From an uncultured Lachnospiraceae bacterium (GTDB lineage Bacteria; Bacillota; Clostridia; Lachnospirales; Lachnospiraceae), in assembly GCA_900553355.1 (NCBI GenBank), contig USDK01000015.1:1-50841 (forward strand): a stretch of DNA of 50,841 bases, given 5' to 3'. A program made the position numbers and the translations under genes. This document shows positions 41,015 through 49,241 of the stretch, one piece after another. The notes under the pieces are model-generated. The model saw nothing but the letters and a program-made list of their open reading frames with translations. It was not told the origin of the DNA and did no database searches. Numbering within the stretch: the first letter of the stretch is position 1; every line of letters starts with the position of its first letter.

Positions 41015-42336
41015 GACATCAACTCTCCTATCAAATCATATTCTAACGCTCCGGTCACCTTCACTCTGGCAAAATCCCCGGACATCAGTTCTTCTTCTGT
41101 ATTTACAAAGATCAGGCCGTCCACGTTCGGCGCATCCTTATAGGTTCTCCCTACATACGCATTTTCGTCCGCCACCTTACCTTCAATCATTACCAGGACC
41201 TCTTTTCCCACCATCTCTTCTGCCTGGTCGAATGCAATATCCTGCTGAAGTTCCATCAGTTCGGCCTGTCTTTCCTCCTTGACCTCTTCCGGAATCTGAT
41301 CCGGCATTTCTGCTGCGGGGGTATCCTCCTCCGGAGAATATGTAAACACTCCCAGACGGTCGAACTCCATCTCATCTACAAAGGCCATCAGTTCATCATG
41401 CTGTTCCTTGGTCTCCCCCGGGAAACCGGTGATCAGTGTGGTACGAAGACAGATATCCGGGATTTCCCGGCGAAGCTTCCTGATCACCTCCACAAGCTGG
41501 GCCTTTGACGTTCTTCTTCCCATCCGCTTCAGGATCTCATCGCTGGCATGCTGGATCGGCAGATCCAGATAATGGCAGATCTTCTTTTCTTCCTTCATCA
41601 CCTGGATCAGTGCATCATCAATCTCCTCGGGATAGCAGTAAAGCACCCGGATCCAACGGATCCCGTCGATCCTGCACAGTTCTTTCAGCAGGCGGTGCAG
41701 TGACTTTTCCCCGTACAGATCTTTTCCATAGAGGGTCGTCTCCTGAGCCACCAGGATCAGCTCCTTCACCCCCTGCTCTGCCAGGTCTTTTGCTTCTGCC
41801 AGCAGACGCTCCATGGGGACGCTGCGGAAATTTCCCCGAAGCTTCGGAATGATACAATAGGTACAGTGTTTGTCACATCCTTCTGCAATCTTCAGATAAG
41901 CAAAATGTCCGCCTGTTGTCACGATCCTGTGAGGGTCTGTAGGCGGCAGCGCATCCAGGTCTTCCGTCCGCACATGGCCTTTCCCTTCCAGCGCTTCCCT
42001 GATCGCATCAATAATCTCCGTATAGGCAGTCGTCCCAAGGACAGCATCCACCTCTGGTATCTCATCTAAAATCTCCTGCTGATAACGCTGGGCCAGACAG
42101 CCCGTCACGATCAGCGCCTTTAGTCTTCCTTCTTCCTTATACTGCGCCATCTCCAGAATCGTCTGAATGCTCTCTTCTTTTGCATCATGAATGAAGCAGC
42201 AGGTATTGACCACGATCACATCAGCCTGTGCTTCATCATCTACCATCTGGTATCCTTCTTTTGCCAGAAGTCCCAGCATCACCTCAGAATCCACCAGATT
42301 CTTGTCACAGCCAAGGGATATAAACAATAGATTCAT
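41011..42336 (-). CDS. rimO: Ribosomal protein S12 methylthiotransferase
   Basis: Radical SAM enzyme that adds a methylthio group to Asp of ribosomal protein S12. The 441-residue product has the N-terminal UPF0004 cysteines C10, C46 and C80, the radical SAM triad C154/C158/C161 in GCDKHCTYCIIP, RGNFRSVPME, and a C-terminal TRAM domain (about 370-441). The N terminus SLGCDKNLVDSE is specific for RimO rather than MiaB or MtaB. It is preceded by a structured 92-bp gap after rpoZ. Confidence 0.95.
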   Translation of the reverse strand: MNLLFISLGCDKNLVDSEVMLGLLAKEGYQMVDDEAQADVIVVNTCCFIHDAKEESIQTILEMAQYKEEGRLKALIVTGCLAQRYQQEILDEIPEVDAVLGTTAYTEIIDAIREALEGKGHVRTEDLDALPPTDPHRIVTTGGHFAYLKIAEGCDKHCTYCIIPKLRGNFRSVPMERLLAEAKDLAEQGVKELILVAQETTLYGKDLYGEKSLHRLLKELCRIDGIRWIRVLYCYPEEIDDALIQVMKEEKKICHYLDLPIQHASDEILKRMGRRTSKAQLVEVIRKLRREIPDICLRTTLITGFPGETKEQHDELMAFVDEMEFDRLGVFTYSPEEDTPAAEMPDQIPEEVKEERQAELMELQQDIAFDQAEEMVGKEVLVMIEGKVADENAYVGRTYKDAPNVDGLIFVNTEEELMSGDFARVKVTGALEYDLIGELMS

Positions 42337-42365
42337 CTTTTCCTCCTGCGGCCGGTTTCTAAGAA

Positions 42366-42391
42366 GGGCAGATACCCTCCGGCATCTGCCC
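42366..42391 (-). other. Strong hairpin between rpoZ and rimO
   Basis: GGGCAGAT and ATCTGCCC form an 8-bp stem with a 10-nt GC-rich loop; flanking CGGCCG copies (near 42353 and 42407) could pair outside it. The tail on the minus strand (TTCTTAGAAA) is a poor T run, so it may be a partial terminator or processing site rather than an operon end. Confidence 0.55.
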
Positions 42392-42428
42392 TGTATCCAC
42401 TGCCTCCGGCCGTGTTCTCTTTTATTTT

Positions 42429-42677
42429 TTAATCTTCTTCCTCTTCTTCTCCTACGATCTTGATCTTGGACTGATTCAGTTCATCGATCGCAATGGAAAG
42501 CGGCTTTTCTCCTTCTTTTACAGGCACCAGCGGCATAGAGCCGTCAATAATCTCTCTTGCTCTTTTTGCTGTAGCCATAACGATGGAATAGCGGCTGTTT
42601 ACTACCTTTGTCTCGCCCTCTTCCACATCTTTATTTACCACTTTCATTAAATCTGTATAAGATGGGTGTAACATCAT
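42429..42677 (-). CDS. rpoZ: DNA-directed RNA polymerase omega subunit
   Basis: Small RNA polymerase subunit that helps beta' folding. The 82-residue product has the omega core SRYSIVMATAKRAREI near residues 29-44 with the later KPLSIAIDEL, and an acidic tail. It follows the gmk stop directly, the gmk-rpoZ pair being conserved in Firmicutes. Two consecutive ATG codons could both start; the first is nearer AGGAGAATAA. Confidence 0.92.
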   Translation of the reverse strand: MMLHPSYTDLMKVVNKDVEEGETKVVNSRYSIVMATAKRAREIIDGSMPLVPVKEGEKPLSIAIDELNQSKIKIVGEEEEED

Positions 42678-43301
42678 TTATTCTCCTTTCAACTCTTCTT
42701 TCATCTGTTCCATAAATGTTATATTGCGGAAACCTCTTCTGTGTTCTCCCTGGATGATCTGATGCATCTCTTCCACACATTCTTCCAGCACATCATTGAC
42801 AATGAGATAATCATACCGTTCCATGTACTCCGCCTCCTGGGCAGCTCTATTCATTCGGTTTTCAATTACCTCAGGGGTCTCGGTTCCCCGGCCAACAAGC
42901 CTGCGCTTCAGCTCTGCGGCAGAAGGCGGAGTCACAAACAGAAGCAATGTCTGCGGGAACTTCTCCTTCACCTTTAATGCGCCCTGGATCTCAATCTCCA
43001 GGATCACATCCTTTCCTGCGTCCAGCTGTTCTTCTACATAAGCGCGCGGAGTCCCATAATAGTTATCCACGTATTTAGCATACTCTATCAGTTCTTCTTT
43101 CGCAATCATTTTTTCAAATTCTTCCACCGAGCGGAAAAAATACTCCCGTCCTTCCGTCTCTCCTGGTCTTGGCGCTCTGGTGGTAGCAGAAACAGACAGC
43201 GCGTATTTCTGTTCATATTTCTTTAACAGCTCCTTCATAATGGTTCCTTTTCCCGCACCGGAGAATCCGGATACCACGATCAGAATGCCTTTTTTATCCA
43301 T
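42678..43301 (-). CDS. gmk: Guanylate kinase
   Basis: Phosphorylates GMP to GDP with ATP. The 207-residue product has the P-loop GFSGAGKGT at 12-20, the GMP-binding SVSATTRAPRPGETEGREYFF and IEIQGALKVKEKFPQ, and the LID arginines in RRLVGRGTET. It is 12 bp after yicC and abuts rpoZ. Confidence 0.96.
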   Translation of the reverse strand: MDKKGILIVVSGFSGAGKGTIMKELLKKYEQKYALSVSATTRAPRPGETEGREYFFRSVEEFEKMIAKEELIEYAKYVDNYYGTPRAYVEEQLDAGKDVILEIEIQGALKVKEKFPQTLLLFVTPPSAAELKRRLVGRGTETPEVIENRMNRAAQEAEYMERYDYLIVNDVLEECVEEMHQIIQGEHRRGFRNITFMEQMKEELKGE

Positions 43302-43313
43302 GAACTGCCCCTC

Positions 43314-44195
43314 CTACTCGATATTCTGAATCTGTTCTCTGACTTTCTCAATCTCTGTCTTTAAGTCGATGCCCACATTTGACGTCTCCAGGTCATTTGC
43401 CTTGGAAAGGATGGTGTTGGCCTCCCGATTCATCTCCTGTGCAATAAAGTCAAGTTTGCGCCCGATCCCACTTTCATCTGACAGAAGGGTTTCCTTCATA
43501 TGTATAATATGACTGCGCAGGCGCACCACTTCCTCATCCGTACAGATCTTATCCGCAAACATGACCACCTCAGCGGCGATCCGGCTTTCTTCCATCTGTG
43601 TATCCTCCAGAAGCTCCTTTACCTTCGTCTCCAGCTTCTGTCTGTATTCTGCGATGATCTGAGGCATACGTTCTTCGATCTGATCGGCCAGCATGATCAT
43701 GCCGTCAAGCTTCTGAAGAAGATCCTTTTTCAGGTTCTCTCCTTCTGTACTTCTCGTCTCAACAAACTGGGCAATGGCGCCTTCCAATGCTTTTTTCAGC
43801 TCTGCCCAGAGTTCTTCTTCATCAACAGCCTGTTCTTCCATGGTCAGCACTTCCGGACACCGGGCCAGCGTAGAAACGCGGGTATCATCTTCCAGTCCGA
43901 AGGCCTCGTGCATTCTGTGGAAGTAATTTAAATATTCCCCTGCCAGCGTCTCATTATACTTGATCACCACCTGACTCTCTGACAGATCTTCATATGTGAT
44001 GAATATATCGACCTTTCCTCTCTGTACGCTTTCCTTCAAAAGATTACGGATCGCTGTCTCAAAAAAATTCAGCTTCTTCGGCATCCTGATATTGACGTCC
44101 AGATATCGGTGGTTGACACCTTTCATCTCTACCACAAATCTTCTCTGTCCTTCTGCCACCTCACAGCGTCCGAAGCCTGTCATACTTTTGATCAT
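43314..44195 (-). CDS. YicC/YloC family endoribonuclease
   Basis: The 293-residue product has the family N terminus MIKSMTGFGRCEV, the segment KGVNHRYLDVNIRMPK and the C-terminal DUF1732 region GRKLDFIAQEMNREANTI. YicC-type proteins act as endoribonucleases that take part in RNA turnover. The ATG at 44195 is supported by the invariant MTGFG context and GAGG upstream; an in-frame ATG at 44240 falls in a palindrome close to the transcription start. First gene of yicC-gmk-rpoZ; in Bacillus remA lies between yicC and gmk, but here the gap is only 12 bp. Confidence 0.92.
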   Translation of the reverse strand: MIKSMTGFGRCEVAEGQRRFVVEMKGVNHRYLDVNIRMPKKLNFFETAIRNLLKESVQRGKVDIFITYEDLSESQVVIKYNETLAGEYLNYFHRMHEAFGLEDDTRVSTLARCPEVLTMEEQAVDEEELWAELKKALEGAIAQFVETRSTEGENLKKDLLQKLDGMIMLADQIEERMPQIIAEYRQKLETKVKELLEDTQMEESRIAAEVVMFADKICTDEEVVRLRSHIIHMKETLLSDESGIGRKLDFIAQEMNREANTILSKANDLETSNVGIDLKTEIEKVREQIQNIE

Positions 44196-44230
44196 AGTCA
44201 CTGATTCCTCTTCTTTGTATTTTAAATCTG

Positions 44231-44244
44231 TAAAATGCATTTTA
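44231..44244. promoter_or_regulatory. Perfect 14-bp palindrome downstream of the yicC promoter
   Basis: TAAAATGCATTTTA lies about 12 bp downstream of the yicC -10, where a repressor or an early RNA hairpin could act. It is short enough to occur by chance in AT-rich DNA. Confidence 0.35.
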
Positions 44245-44255
44245 TGCCATCGTTA

Positions 44256-44284
44256 ATTATACGGCATTTGGAATATCCCGTCAA
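44256..44284 (-). promoter_or_regulatory. Promoter of the yicC-gmk-rpoZ operon
   Basis: Minus-strand TTGACG (44279-44284), 17 bp, TATAAT (44256-44261). Confidence 0.85.
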
Positions 44285-44296
44285 CTATGATATACT
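44268..44296 (+). promoter_or_regulatory. Promoter of rqcH
   Basis: TTGGAA (44268-44273), 17 bp, TATACT (44291-44296) with an extended TGA before the -10. It overlaps the yicC promoter almost completely on the other strand. Confidence 0.75.
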
Positions 44297-44331
44297 AAGA
44301 AACGACTATATTTTTAAGGAAGGTTTTGACA

Positions 44332-46071
44332 ATGGCTTTTGACGGAATTACAGTAGCTGCAGTTACAAAAGAACTGAATGACACCATCCTGGACGGCAGG
44401 ATCGCAAGGATTGCACAGCCGGAAACAGATGAACTTTTACTGACTATAAAAACAAGGGAAGGACAGCGCCGGCTGTATATTTCTGCCAGTGCCTCCCTCC
44501 CCCTGATCTACCTGACAGATACCAACAAACCAAGCCCCATGACGGCGCCGAATTTCTGTATGCTTTTGCGCAAACATATCGGCGGCGGAAAGATCACCTC
44601 CATCTCCCAGCCCGGACTGGAACGGATCATCCGCCTGGAAATCGAACATCTGAATGAGCTTGGAGACCTGTGCCGGAAATTTCTGATCATCGAAATCATG
44701 GGGAAACACAGCAATATTATTTTCTGTGATGATGAACTTAAGATCATCGACAGCATCAAGCATGTATCGGCTCAGATCAGCTCTGTGCGTGAAGTGCTCC
44801 CGGGCAGGACCTATTTTATTCCAGATACGATGGCAAAGCAGGATCCTCTGACTGTCTCTTCAGAAGACTTTACAAGGGCTCTTAGATCCAAACCGCTTCC
44901 CCTGGCAAAGGCGGTCTACACAAGCTTTACAGGCATCAGCCCTGTCACTGCGGAAGAAGTCTGCTTTCTGTGCGGAGTAGACTCTCATCTGCCTGCGTCT
45001 GATCTGTCCGAAGACGTCCTGACGCATCTGTACCGCCAGTTCCAGTATTATCTGGAGAATGTAAAAGCCGGAAGCTTCTCTCCTGTCATCTATTTTGAAG
45101 GGAACACGCCCAAAGAGTTTTCCGCCCTTCCTCTTGCCCATTTTCAGGACCTTGAGAAAAAAGAATATCCTTCCATCTCTCAGGTCTTAAGTACTTTTTA
45201 CGCTGTCAGGAACCAGGTGATCCGTATCCGCCAGAAGAGCGCAGATCTCAGACATATCGTTCAGACTGCCCTGGAACGGAACCGGAAAAAATATGATCTC
45301 CAGTCCAGGCAGCTAAAAGACACTGAAAACCGGGATCTTTATAAGGTTTACGGGGAACTGATCAATACCTACGGCTACCAGCTGCCCGAAGGGTCCAGGG
45401 AACTGACGGCTTTGAATTACTACACAGGTAAGGAGATCACCATTCCTCTGGATCCGGTAAAAACCCCCCAGGAGAATGCTCAGAAATATTTCGCCAGATA
45501 CAATAAACAGAAGCGTACCTATGAAGCTCTGACAGAGCTTATCCAGGAGACCGGCGATGAGATTCATTATCTGGAATCTGTAGAAAGTTCTCTGGATATC
45601 GCACTCGCTGATGAAGACCTGTCACAGATCAAGGAGGAACTGGCTGCATCCGGATATATCCGCCGCAGAGGGCAAAAAAAGAAGGCCCGCATACTAAGCC
45701 ATCCTCTCCATTATCTCTCCTCTGACGGATATCATATCTACGTAGGAAAAAATAATCTTCAAAACGAAGAGCTGACTTTTCATTTTGCTTCCGGAAACGA
45801 CTGGTGGTTCCACGCCAAAGGGATTCCTGGTTCTCATGTGATCCTGAAAAGCGATGGCCGCGAAATCCCGGACCGGACGTTCGAGGAGGCAGGAAAGCTG
45901 GCCGCATATTATTCGAAGGGGCGCGGAAATGAAAAGGTAGAGATCGATTATGTAGAAAAAAAGCATGTGAAAAAGGTAAATGGTGCAAGACCAGGATTTG
46001 TAATCTACCACACCAACTATTCTCTGATCATCGATTCAGACATCTCAAAAATAAAAGCCGTACAGGATTAA
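44332..46071 (+). CDS. rqcH: Rqc2/RqcH-type ribosome quality control protein (NFACT family)
   Basis: Binds stalled 50S subunits with peptidyl-tRNA and recruits tRNA-Ala to add C-terminal alanine tails that mark the nascent chain for degradation. The 579-residue product has the NFACT-N domain (1-230; MAFDGITVAAVTKEL, ALNDGRIxRI-like region), helix-hairpin and coiled-coil segments (about 290-440), and the NFACT-R domain (about 460-560; NDWWFHAKGIPGSHVIL and AAYYSKGRGNEKVEIDY). ATG 44332 has AAGGAAGG upstream. Older annotations call this family fibronectin-binding protein. It is monocistronic. Confidence 0.93.
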   Translation: MAFDGITVAAVTKELNDTILDGRIARIAQPETDELLLTIKTREGQRRLYISASASLPLIYLTDTNKPSPMTAPNFCMLLRKHIGGGKITSISQPGLERIIRLEIEHLNELGDLCRKFLIIEIMGKHSNIIFCDDELKIIDSIKHVSAQISSVREVLPGRTYFIPDTMAKQDPLTVSSEDFTRALRSKPLPLAKAVYTSFTGISPVTAEEVCFLCGVDSHLPASDLSEDVLTHLYRQFQYYLENVKAGSFSPVIYFEGNTPKEFSALPLAHFQDLEKKEYPSISQVLSTFYAVRNQVIRIRQKSADLRHIVQTALERNRKKYDLQSRQLKDTENRDLYKVYGELINTYGYQLPEGSRELTALNYYTGKEITIPLDPVKTPQENAQKYFARYNKQKRTYEALTELIQETGDEIHYLESVESSLDIALADEDLSQIKEELAASGYIRRRGQKKKARILSHPLHYLSSDGYHIYVGKNNLQNEELTFHFASGNDWWFHAKGIPGSHVILKSDGREIPDRTFEEAGKLAAYYSKGRGNEKVEIDYVEKKHVKKVNGARPGFVIYHTNYSLIIDSDISKIKAVQD

Positions 46072-46090
46072 ATGATCCTGTATGGCTCTT
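46056..46090. terminator. Terminator overlapping the end of rqcH
   Basis: AGCCGTACAGGAT pairs with ATCCTGTATGGCT (one G-U) around a 5-nt loop that contains the rqcH stop region; it separates rqcH from the convergent DUF815 gene. T runs are short on the plus strand. Confidence 0.7.
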
Positions 46091-46104
46091 ATTATCTCTC
46101 TTTT

Positions 46105-47394
46105 CTATCTCGTCCCCGACAGATAATCGATGAACTGCTGGGCCGTTCTTCCGGACAGTCCTCCATGACTCAGCTCCCACTTTCCTGCCTCCAGAAGCAG
46201 CTGGTCTTCCGGCATGTCGATATCATTCCTCTTTGCCAGCTGACGCACAATTTCCTGAAACTCTTTTTTCTCCGGTTTTCCGTAATAGATGGTGACACCA
46301 AACCTTGCTACCAGAGACAGCTTTTCCTGCACGGTATCATTGGTATGAAGCTCTTCATCCCGGTCCTGCTTGTCCCGGAAGGTTTCCCGGATCAGGTGCC
46401 TTCTGTTGGATGTGGCATAGATCAGAATATTATCCGGTTTTCTCTCCAGTCCTCCCTCGATTACTGCCTTCAGGTATTTATACTCAATCTCAAACTCCTC
46501 AAAAGACAGATCATCCATGTAAATAATAAACTTGTAATTCCGGTTTTTGATCTGTGCAATCACATCATTCAGATCCTGGAACTGATGCTTGTAGATCTCG
46601 ATCATCCTGAGTCCCTGATCATAATACTGATTGAGGATTGCTTTGATCGAAGAAGACTTGCCTGTTCCGGCATCTCCATACAGCAGACAGTTATTCGCTT
46701 TGCGGCCCCTGACAAAGGCTTCTGTATTTTCCACCAGCTTCTTTTTTGCGATCTCGTATCCCACCAGGTCATCCAGACGAACATGGGCAATCTTGGTGAT
46801 CGGTACGATCTCCACCCCTTCGTCGGTATGCTCCACGCGGAAAGCCTTGTGAAGCCCAAACTTACCCACGCCGAATTCCTGGTAAAATGTAGTCACTCTT
46901 TCCTGAAATACACTGACGTCCGGCGCATCGGCAAGACTTTTACTTAAAGTACAGATTCTGTCCCGGATCCTCTGGTTAAATACCTTTCCGTGTCCGCTCA
47001 TCCCCTGGTAATCACTGATCATGGACAGCAGGCTGGTATGAAGTGCCTCTTCCATTTCATGGAAATCATAATCAAACAGTTCCTTAAAAATCTCAAAATC
47101 ATGGCGCGCAGCCACATTAATACTTCCATCCACCTTTCCCACGATCTCGCAGGAAGTGCTGTAGGCATTTTCACTTCCGGTCAGGAGAAATGTCAGGTAA
47201 TCCTGCCAGAGATTTCCCTCAAAGCCATGGCTCACCGCCATTTCCAGAAGTCCATTGACCACATCAGACAAAAGAGCCGTCAGATCCTCCTGGTTGTAAT
47301 ATTCATTCTGATACTCTTCCATCAAAAATACCATGTCCTGCAGGAGCTGTCCTTCCTCCATATTTTTATATAAAATCAGTTCATTAATCCTCAT
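46105..47394 (-). CDS. DUF815-family AAA+ ATPase
   Basis: A 429-residue protein. The N-terminal half (1-200) is helical and has no recognisable motif. The C-terminal half is an AAA+ module: Walker A GDAGTGKSS at 240-248, Walker B FIIYMDDLSF near 289, sensor 1 ILIYATSNRRHL and a C-terminal helical lid. This is the DUF815 family, of unknown role, whose module resembles DnaA/DnaC-like loaders. It lies 15 bp after pheA in one operon, with GGAGAG before the ATG; a link to phenylalanine synthesis is not evident. Confidence 0.85.
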   Translation of the reverse strand: MRINELILYKNMEEGQLLQDMVFLMEEYQNEYYNQEDLTALLSDVVNGLLEMAVSHGFEGNLWQDYLTFLLTGSENAYSTSCEIVGKVDGSINVAARHDFEIFKELFDYDFHEMEEALHTSLLSMISDYQGMSGHGKVFNQRIRDRICTLSKSLADAPDVSVFQERVTTFYQEFGVGKFGLHKAFRVEHTDEGVEIVPITKIAHVRLDDLVGYEIAKKKLVENTEAFVRGRKANNCLLYGDAGTGKSSSIKAILNQYYDQGLRMIEIYKHQFQDLNDVIAQIKNRNYKFIIYMDDLSFEEFEIEYKYLKAVIEGGLERKPDNILIYATSNRRHLIRETFRDKQDRDEELHTNDTVQEKLSLVARFGVTIYYGKPEKKEFQEIVRQLAKRNDIDMPEDQLLLEAGKWELSHGGLSGRTAQQFIDYLSGTR

Positions 47395-47409
47395 GCTTTC
47401 TTCTCTCCT

Positions 47410-48540
47410 TTAGTAATTTCCCAGTATCCTCAGATTCTGACTTTCCTCTCTCAGTCCCCGGATCGCATTTTTCACTGCCGCATCCTCAAGATTTCCTTCA
47501 AAATCGATAAAAAACCGATATTCCCAGTTTCTTCCTTTCACCGGCCTGGACTCGATCTTTGTCATATTCAGATCATTATAAATAAAATGTGACAGCAGGT
47601 GATATAAAGAACCACTGGTGTGCGGAAGTTCAAAGCAGATACTGATCTTGTCCGCATCCTTCAGAAAAATCTTCTGGTTCGTCACAATGATGAACCGGGT
47701 CGAATTGTCCGGATCATCGTTGATCTGATCTTTCAGCACAGTAAGGCCATGGACCTCTGCCGCATACGCACTGCAGACTGCGGCCTGGCTTTTGTCCTGA
47801 TCCTCCAGGATCTTCTGGGCCGCGATAGCAGTGTTGGCGACGCTGATCTGCTGCCAGTCTCTGTGCTCCGACAGAAACCTTGACGCCTGCATCAAGGCTA
47901 CCCCCTTGGAATAGACCCGCCGGATATCAGAAAGTTCTGTTCCCGGAAGTCCGGCCAGTGTATGCTCGATCGGAATAATGGTTTCTCCTACGATAAAATT
48001 CTCAAACTCTACCAGCAGATCGTACATCTCATCAACGGCTCCGGCTGTAGAATTTTCAATCGGGAGTACCGCAAAATCAGCCGCTCCCTCTTCGATTGCC
48101 TCCATCGCTTCCCGGAATGTCTGCACATAAAAGCAATTGCACTCTTCGCCGAAATAATGCCTGGTGGCCGCCTGGCTGTAGGCACCTTCTGTCCCCGGAA
48201 ATACGATCCTTGCGTTCCCTGCATGAAGGGATGACACCTGAATGAAGGGAAGTCTTCCAAGAGCTCCTGCCTGGACCAGCTGCTGATACTGAAGCTTCCT
48301 GCTCATGCTCATCAGCTGTTCATATAGCTCATGGATTCCTTTTTTATTAAATTCTGTAGACACCTTGCTCTCTACATCCGCTAACTTCTGATTCTCACGC
48401 TGGCGGTCAAACACCTTTTTCCCATTCTGGATCTTATATTCTCCCACCTGGCCGCACAGCTCCATACGCTTTTCAAACAATTTTACAATCTGGTCGTCCA
48501 CTACGTCCAGCTGCTCTCTTAATTCTGATAATGACGCCAT
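47410..48540 (-). CDS. pheA: Bifunctional chorismate mutase / prephenate dehydratase
   Basis: Makes phenylpyruvate from chorismate. The 376-residue product has an AroQ chorismate mutase domain (1-90; LREQLDVVDDQIVKLFEKRM, DRQRE), a prephenate dehydratase domain (about 105-285; FPGTEGAYSQAA, LPIENSTAGAV, and catalytic STRF near 277), and a C-terminal ACT domain (GSLYHLL and ESRP) that binds Phe for feedback inhibition. ATG 48540 has AAGGAG upstream. A -10 TATAAT is seen at 48572-48577 (minus) with no good -35; no T-box leader is present. Confidence 0.95.
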   Translation of the reverse strand: MASLSELREQLDVVDDQIVKLFEKRMELCGQVGEYKIQNGKKVFDRQRENQKLADVESKVSTEFNKKGIHELYEQLMSMSRKLQYQQLVQAGALGRLPFIQVSSLHAGNARIVFPGTEGAYSQAATRHYFGEECNCFYVQTFREAMEAIEEGAADFAVLPIENSTAGAVDEMYDLLVEFENFIVGETIIPIEHTLAGLPGTELSDIRRVYSKGVALMQASRFLSEHRDWQQISVANTAIAAQKILEDQDKSQAAVCSAYAAEVHGLTVLKDQINDDPDNSTRFIIVTNQKIFLKDADKISICFELPHTSGSLYHLLSHFIYNDLNMTKIESRPVKGRNWEYRFFIDFEGNLEDAAVKNAIRGLREESQNLRILGNY

Positions 48541-48620
48541 ATTCTGCACTCCTTTTTCCAAACTACCACATATTATAGTACATGCCGCTCACAAAATCCA
48601 CAAAACTTTGACCACAGGCG

Positions 48621-48649
48621 TTGAAAATCTTCCGCATTTATTATATGAT
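48621..48649 (+). promoter_or_regulatory. Promoter of nitroreductase-pyrB-pyrI
   Basis: TTGAAA (48621-48626), 17 bp, TATGAT (48644-48649), 41 bp upstream of the nitroreductase start. Confidence 0.75.
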
Positions 48650-48689
48650 GTATGAAAGATTTCAATATATATTGTAGGAGGGAACCCAT

Positions 48690-49226
48690 ATGAACACGAC
48701 AGAATGTATCCGTACCAGAAGGAGCATCCGTAAATTTAAATCTGCACCCGTTGATCATTCATTATTAGAATCTCTGATCCTGGACGCATCATATTCTCCA
48801 TCCTGGAAGAACAGTCAGACAGCCAGATATATTGCTATTGAAGACCCTTCTATTCTTGATTCTATCGTTCAAAATTATACCCCATCTTTTAATTCCAATA
48901 TTATCAGACAGGTACCTTTGCTTCTTGCTGTCACTTTTGTAAAAGGACGGTCCGGATTTGAACGTGACGGTTCTTTTTCTACGAAAAAGGGGGACCGCTG
49001 GCAGATGTTCGATGCCGGCATTGCCTGCCAGACCTTCTGTCTGGCCGCGCATAACGCCGGGCTTGGCACTGTGATCATGGGAATCTGGGACGAAGATGGA
49101 ATCACCAGGTTATTGAATCTTCCCGAGGATCAGGAACTGGCCGCACTGATTGCAGTCGGCTGGCCGGATATTGATCCTGAAGCGCCAAAGCGCCGGTCTG
49201 TAGAAGAATTACTTACATACTTATAA
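48690..49226 (+). CDS. Nitroreductase family protein
   Basis: FMN-dependent NAD(P)H oxidoreductase fold. The 178-residue product begins with the flavin-binding CIRTRRSIRKFKSAPVD, has SYSPSWKNSQTARY in place of the common APSxxNxQPW, and ends with AAHNAGLGTVIMGIWDED and ALIAVGWPDIDPEAPKRRSVEELL. Substrate cannot be told. It is the first gene of a transcript with pyrBI (15 bp gap to pyrB); a ribosome binding site GTAGGAGGG precedes the ATG. Confidence 0.88.
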   Translation: MNTTECIRTRRSIRKFKSAPVDHSLLESLILDASYSPSWKNSQTARYIAIEDPSILDSIVQNYTPSFNSNIIRQVPLLLAVTFVKGRSGFERDGSFSTKKGDRWQMFDAGIACQTFCLAAHNAGLGTVIMGIWDEDGITRLLNLPEDQELAALIAVGWPDIDPEAPKRRSVEELLTYL

Positions 49227-49241
49227 AATGAGGAGGTTTTT

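Noticed and set aside
46072..46947. Open frame of 291 codons after rqcH, opposite the DUF815 gene
   Set aside because: It starts in the rqcH terminator and is antisense to a gene with clear AAA+ motifs.
48541..48689. T-box or attenuator leader before pheA
   Set aside because: The space to the start is about 30 nt after the -10, with no T-box sequence and no terminator.
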